NCBI GenBank assembly: GCA_947178235.1
Contig: CAMWXQ010000008.1
Coordinates: 1-16,228, forward strand
DNA length: 16,228 nt
Source of the DNA: an uncultured Muribaculaceae bacterium
GTDB lineage: Bacteria > Bacteroidota > Bacteroidia > Bacteroidales > Muribaculaceae
Reading direction: 5' to 3'
The notes under the pieces are model-generated. The model was not told the origin of the DNA. It was given only the letters and a program-made list of their open reading frames with translations, and ran no database searches. This document shows positions 13,350-16,228 of this stretch, piece after piece. Within the stretch, counting starts at the first letter, position 1. Every line of letters begins with the position of its first letter. A program made the translations under genes and the position numbers.

Positions 13350-13384
13350 CCCTGTGTGTGAAATAAAATTTCACACACAGGGCT
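13348..13384. repeat. 17-bp inverted repeat over the HTH promoter
   Basis: AGCCCTGTGTGTGAAAT (13348-13364) and its exact reverse complement (13368-13384) flank AAA. It contains the GTGTGAA (13356-13362) / TTCACAC (13370-13376) core shared with the proximal site. It overlaps the end of the -33 box at 13346-13349 and lies between the RyR gene and the HTH gene. It can form a hairpin, but the T-run on the minus strand precedes rather than follows it, so an operator role is as likely as a terminator. Confidence 0.7.
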
Positions 13385-13407
13385 CAAAAAAGCCAAAATA
13401 CGGCCTC

Positions 13408-13701
13408 TCAGGCCTTTGAGACGGTGAATCCCGACTTCAAAATCAGCTTCAATGTCTCCTGCGAGGTAGCCCGGTCATACTCCTTCTCGGCCTCGGGCAG
13501 ATCCTCGTACGGCACCATGCATGGGGTCTGCTTCTTGGCGTCGTCGCGCACGGGGCCATAAGTCCACCCCTCGGCCATGCGGTTGCGGGCCCAGACCTCG
13601 TGCACATTACGGGCCATATCCTCGACGAGAGGGAGAAGCTCAGCCGGCAGCTCCACGCTCCGCGTGTCGACCGGCGAGGGTACATATCTTTTATCGCTCA
13701 T
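13408..13701 (-). CDS. RyR-domain small protein
   Basis: A 97-residue soluble protein that is essentially a single RyR domain (residues about 33-88). The motif VHEVWARNRMAEGWTYGP, then DDAKKQTPCMVPYEDLPEAE and YDRATSQETLK, matches the repeat first seen in ryanodine receptors, here stand-alone in a bacterium. Bacterial RyR domains are proposed small-molecule (nucleotide-like) sensors; the ligand of this one is not visible. There is no signal peptide, so it is cytosolic. A -7 element (TAATTTTG, 13782-13789) lies about 80 bases upstream of its ATG at 13701, so it probably has its own promoter. A 5-bp GGCCT/AGGCC hairpin overlapping its stop, followed on the minus strand by a T-rich stretch (13385-13400), may end its transcript. 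Confidence 0.88.
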   Translation of the reverse strand: MSDKRYVPSPVDTRSVELPAELLPLVEDMARNVHEVWARNRMAEGWTYGPVRDDAKKQTPCMVPYEDLPEAEKEYDRATSQETLKLILKSGFTVSKA

Positions 13702-13781
13702 GATTCAAATTAAAATTCAAATAAGTAAATCAACATCCATAAAGAGCCACCCCGCCACAGGAATCTATCAGTCGAGAGTCG

Positions 13782-13789
13782 CAAAATTA
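13782..13789 (-). promoter_or_regulatory. Bacteroidetes -7 element for the RyR gene
   Basis: TAATTTTG on the minus strand is an exact TAnnTTTG match, with the same ten-base context (TAATTTTGCG) as the HTH promoter at 13318. No good -33 box is seen. The predicted start near 13776 gives a leader of about 75 bases before the ATG at 13701. Apart from this element and a weak hairpin at 13841-13865, the gap 13702-13877 holds nothing I can support. Confidence 0.5.
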
Positions 13790-13877
13790 TAAGTGTCCGA
13801 CATATCCGATGGCGGCGGAGCCTCGGGTGGCATCTTCAGTGAAACGATATACGAGAATATGTTTCCCATATCCACGA

Positions 13878-15092
13878 TTATTTTTTGTCTGCGAGATACT
13901 TGTCGGTCATGAGGGCGAGGGCGCCGTCGGTGGTGACGTTGCAGGCTGTCCCGAAGCCGTCCTGTACGGTGTAGATCGCAGTCATGATGCCGAAGAATTC
14001 GACCATCGCCTCGGGCGACTGGTCGGCGAGGATTATACTCCCCACTATCGTTATGCACGACATGTTCAGACCTCCGGGGACACCGGGCGAGCCGATGGCG
14101 ATGACACAGGCGAGGATGGCAAAGAGCAGCATACTCGACAACTCGGGCAACACCCCGAAGAGGATATAGTAGACGGCGGTCACCAATGCCATCTCGGCAA
14201 TCACCGAGCCGCAGAGATGGAGGTTGGAGAACAGCGGTAGGGCAAAGTCTGCCGTATCCTTCTTGACAATCGGGCTCTCGGCGATACATTCGAGTGCAAA
14301 GGGGAGTGTAGCCGCCGACGACATTGTGCCCAGGGCCGTGAAGTAGGCTTTGGGATAATACTTTATAACCTCCCAGCCGTTGCGCCGCGAGTATATCGAG
14401 GCTATGATATACATGATGGCTATCCACAGAAGCTGACAGACGACAATTAGGATTATGACGTAGAAGAAGGCCTTCATCTGCCCCAACTGCCCCTTGTAGG
14501 CGATCAGCGCGAAGTTCGAGCCCACGAAGATGGGGAGGATAGGCAGCAGGACCTTTCGGACAATCGTGAGAACCATTGTCTGGAACTTGTCGAGGAATGT
14601 GGCGAGGGACTGGAACCGCGTCCATACCACGCCGAGGCCGATAAGGATGGCGAGCAGCAGCGTCGACATCGTGTCAATGGTCGGGAAGTTGAGCGTGAGC
14701 AGCATCTTCTCTGGGAGCTGGTACACGGCACTGTCGCCATAAGCCATATCGAGCATAGGCACGACAGTCCGGCTCGCGCCGATCGAGAAGAGGGCGGCAC
14801 CGACCGACGACAGGTAGGCGATGAGAAGCGTGAATCCGAGGAGCGAGCCGACATTGCCCGAGAAACGTGTGATGGATGGCGCCACGCAACCGAAGATAAT
14901 CAACGGGACCATGAACAGGATTATCTGACTTGTGATATGCTTGACAATCATGAGGGTCTGCAACGAAGCATCCAACAGGGTTCCACCGAAGGTCTGCACG
15001 CACAGGCCCAGTACGGCGCCGATGATGATTGAGACGACGAGTTTCGCTGCGGTGCTTTCAATGAGTGTTTTGAGCGCAAGAGCCATATTCAT
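13878..15092 (-). CDS. Dicarboxylate/amino-acid:cation symporter (DAACS)
   Basis: A 404-residue inner-membrane transporter of the glutamate/dicarboxylate:Na+/H+ symporter family (SLC1 type), with about eight membrane segments and two re-entrant hairpins. Signature motifs are in family positions: the serine-rich HP1 TALGTMSSAATLP (252-264), FSNLHLCGS in TM7 (288-296, counterpart of NMDGT), GSPGVPGG in HP2 (334-341), and CNVTTDG in TM8 (384-390, counterpart of the N-x-x-x-D substrate/cation site, with N385 and D389). It imports acidic amino acids or C4-dicarboxylates with cations; which substrate is not visible. The start is the ATG at 15092 (a TTG at 15095 is next to it). The first 35 bases overlap the end of the PrsW gene, so translational coupling is likely. 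Confidence 0.87.
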   Translation of the reverse strand: MNMALALKTLIESTAAKLVVSIIIGAVLGLCVQTFGGTLLDASLQTLMIVKHITSQIILFMVPLIIFGCVAPSITRFSGNVGSLLGFTLLIAYLSSVGAALFSIGASRTVVPMLDMAYGDSAVYQLPEKMLLTLNFPTIDTMSTLLLAILIGLGVVWTRFQSLATFLDKFQTMVLTIVRKVLLPILPIFVGSNFALIAYKGQLGQMKAFFYVIILIVVCQLLWIAIMYIIASIYSRRNGWEVIKYYPKAYFTALGTMSSAATLPFALECIAESPIVKKDTADFALPLFSNLHLCGSVIAEMALVTAVYYILFGVLPELSSMLLFAILACVIAIGSPGVPGGLNMSCITIVGSIILADQSPEAMVEFFGIMTAIYTVQDGFGTACNVTTDGALALMTDKYLADKK

Positions 15093-15771
15093 CAAGTTTA
15101 AGCATTGAATTTACAAGGTTTCTGACATAGCGGCGTATGTGGCGGAAGAAGAGGATGAACAGGAGCAGCACAAGTCCGCTGAGGCCGTCATCAATGTCGA
15201 TCGAGAAGCAGAGAGTGTCATATATGCCGTGAACCGCAATCGGCACCAGAAGTGCGGCGGTCATATAGGCCGTGCGGTTGCGGCGGTCAAACCATCCGAG
15301 CGCAAAGAACGCACCCATGATGACGGCGAAGAAATAGTGCATCGGGACTGCCAGCAGGGCTCTCGATATGCTCATGATCACCCAATTCTCGTCCCCGAAG
15401 AGGTACATGACATTCTCAATGCCTGCGAAGCCCATGCCGATACAGACGGCATAGACCACCCCGTCGAAGACCTCATCGAAGTGACGGCAACGGGAAGCGA
15501 GCAGGTAGAGGGCAACGAATTTCAACCCCTCCTCGGGTATTGCGGCGCTGACGAACGAGGAGAGCAGAGCTCCCTCGAAGGTGTCAATCGGGAAATCGGG
15601 GAGACCGAGATACGCGAGGGCCATCACGGCCGGCCCCACGAGTACACCCAACCCGACGGCAGCCAACAACCATCCGAGCGGCTCGGGGCGCCTGTCCTTA
15701 CGCACAAGGACGAACCCCAACACCACCGCCGGCGCCAAAGCCGCAATGAGTTTCAGAATGGTTTCAGTCAT
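15058..15771 (-). CDS. PrsW-type intramembrane protease
   Basis: A 237-residue polytopic membrane protein with the PrsW/CPBP-like active-site set: E80-E81 in AAIPEEGLKF, FDGVVYA (102-108), GFAGIEN (114-120, E119-N120), H145 in PMHYFFAV, and H181 with D185 in VHGIYD. These residues form the metal site in this family of membrane metalloproteases. PrsW in Bacillus cleaves an anti-sigma factor; the target here is unknown and no anti-sigma gene is visible nearby. About seven hydrophobic segments are readable. It overlaps the preceding gene by 8 bases (15764-15771) and the symporter by 35 bases, so the three genes are probably one transcript. Confidence 0.87.
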   Translation of the reverse strand: MTETILKLIAALAPAVVLGFVLVRKDRRPEPLGWLLAAVGLGVLVGPAVMALAYLGLPDFPIDTFEGALLSSFVSAAIPEEGLKFVALYLLASRCRHFDEVFDGVVYAVCIGMGFAGIENVMYLFGDENWVIMSISRALLAVPMHYFFAVIMGAFFALGWFDRRNRTAYMTAALLVPIAVHGIYDTLCFSIDIDDGLSGLVLLLFILFFRHIRRYVRNLVNSMLKLDEYGSCAQNTH

Positions 15772-16171
15772 CGGTTGCTTCGAGGTACTTGTTAAGTTCT
15801 TTTATGAGATCGTTTTTATCATAGAAGAACTTTACATACGCTGAATCTGATTTGAGTTTCTCATTGACTTGAAGAGCGAATTCCCTCGAATAACCATCTA
15901 TTATTGAATCTATTGGAGTTTGTCTGTATTCGTGATTGCGCTTTTTGTATTTAGCAACTTCAAGAAATGCGGTCGTGGTGGTTGCAAAGTCAAGATACAC
16001 ACCATCCAATAGATGATTGTCCTTAGATACCCTTATTATTCTACTACCTCTTTTGGTATCAGTCGGTAACAACTCATTTGGGATAGAATCAATCCCCAGA
16101 GCAAGTTTTGCTTCATATGCGAAATCTCCCACTCTATCTTGATGTTCGAGATCCCTTTCGTTTTTTGGCAT
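15764..16171 (-). CDS. AT-rich protein of unknown function, start uncertain
   Basis: A 135-residue soluble protein from the ATG at 16171. The frame stays open to the window edge at 16228, so an earlier start or a larger gene is possible; an 8-bp inverted repeat just upstream (16184-16204) favours the ATG. Visible landmarks are ERDLEHQDRVGDFAYEAKLA, KRGSRIIRVSKDNHLL, a threonine run (TTTT) and a basic KYKKRNHEYR, with a lysine-rich helical C-terminus. I recognise no family. It is clearly AT-richer than the genes downstream and has a different codon bias (aaa, aat, ttt), so acquisition by transfer is possible. It overlaps the PrsW start by 8 bases, which implies it is nonetheless transcribed with it. 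Confidence 0.62.
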   Translation of the reverse strand: MPKNERDLEHQDRVGDFAYEAKLALGIDSIPNELLPTDTKRGSRIIRVSKDNHLLDGVYLDFATTTTAFLEVAKYKKRNHEYRQTPIDSIIDGYSREFALQVNEKLKSDSAYVKFFYDKNDLIKELNKYLEATDD

Positions 16172-16183
16172 CAAGATGTATAT

Positions 16184-16204
16184 ACTAAACCTCTCCGGTT
16201 TAGT
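16184..16204. repeat. 8-bp inverted repeat
   Basis: ACTAAACC (16184-16191) and GGTTTAGT (16197-16204) are exact reverse complements with a 5-base loop. On the plus strand it is followed by TTTCAG. It lies 12 bases upstream of the ATG at 16171 on the minus strand and may be a terminator for a plus-strand transcript or part of the leader. Confidence 0.5.
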
Positions 16205-16228
16205 TTTCAGATGGTTTATGACCGGTGT

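Noticed and set aside
13841..13865. GAAAC/GTTTC hairpin as terminator of the symporter gene
   Set aside because: The stem is short, has a bulge, and has no T-run after it on the minus strand, so I do not claim a terminator.
1..16228. CRISPR array, insertion sequence or tRNA gene
   Set aside because: No regularly spaced direct repeats, no transposase-like frame and no tRNA-like cloverleaf were seen on either strand.

Overview
The window looks like a chromosome segment from a GC-rich gut-type Bacteroidales bacterium (Muribaculaceae or Rikenellaceae would fit; I cannot tell which). Three things point there: promoters with a TAnnTTTG -7 element, genes starting without a strong Shine-Dalgarno sequence, and the protein families present (GH43, DUF4230, a short Bacteroidales-type HTH regulator, a small stand-alone RyR-domain protein).

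Left edge, plus strand (1-1413): the end of an unidentified gene, an HD-domain phosphohydrolase with a complete metal-ligand set, and a visibly AT-richer small gene of unknown function. A perfect 23-bp inverted repeat (1426-1472) closes this block. A roughly 270-base gene-free stretch follows (1473-1740) and folds into many hairpins. A hairpin plus T-run at 1473-1516 reads as a terminator only on the minus strand, so I call a structured minus-strand RNA there (a 6S-type RNA is the first candidate to test). A Bacteroidetes promoter at 1828-1835 then drives a secreted GH43 glycosidase (1860-3533), whose stop codon overlaps that of a convergent gene.

Centre, minus strand (12636 down to 3530): fourteen tightly packed genes, many separated by a few bases or overlapping by 4, look like one long operon. 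In order of transcription they encode: a protein made of two copies of one module; a protein with an L7/L12-C-terminal-like domain, a coiled coil and a related module; a PD-(D/E)XK-type nuclease-like protein; a small histone-H1-like basic protein with two repeats; a TerB-like protein; a cytosol-membrane-OmpA protein; a DUF4230 lipoprotein; a membrane-anchored DUF4230 paralogue; a DUF1232/YkvA protein; a duplicated-fold small protein; a coiled-coil protein; a 48-residue membrane peptide; a double-TerB protein; a 58-residue basic protein; and a voltage-sensor channel with a non-canonical pore. (Counting the nuclease-like gene this makes fifteen coding units.) Together they span cytosol, inner membrane, periplasm and probably outer membrane. 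I know no named system with this composition, and it is the best candidate here for an undescribed envelope-linked stress or conflict module.

Right, minus strand (12787-16171): a short HTH regulator flanked by two similar GTGTGAA/TTCACAC inverted repeats, a RyR-domain protein, a dicarboxylate/amino-acid:cation symporter, a PrsW-type membrane protease overlapping the symporter start, and an AT-rich gene of unknown function at the window edge.

All functional assignments come from reading motifs by eye; no database search was run.
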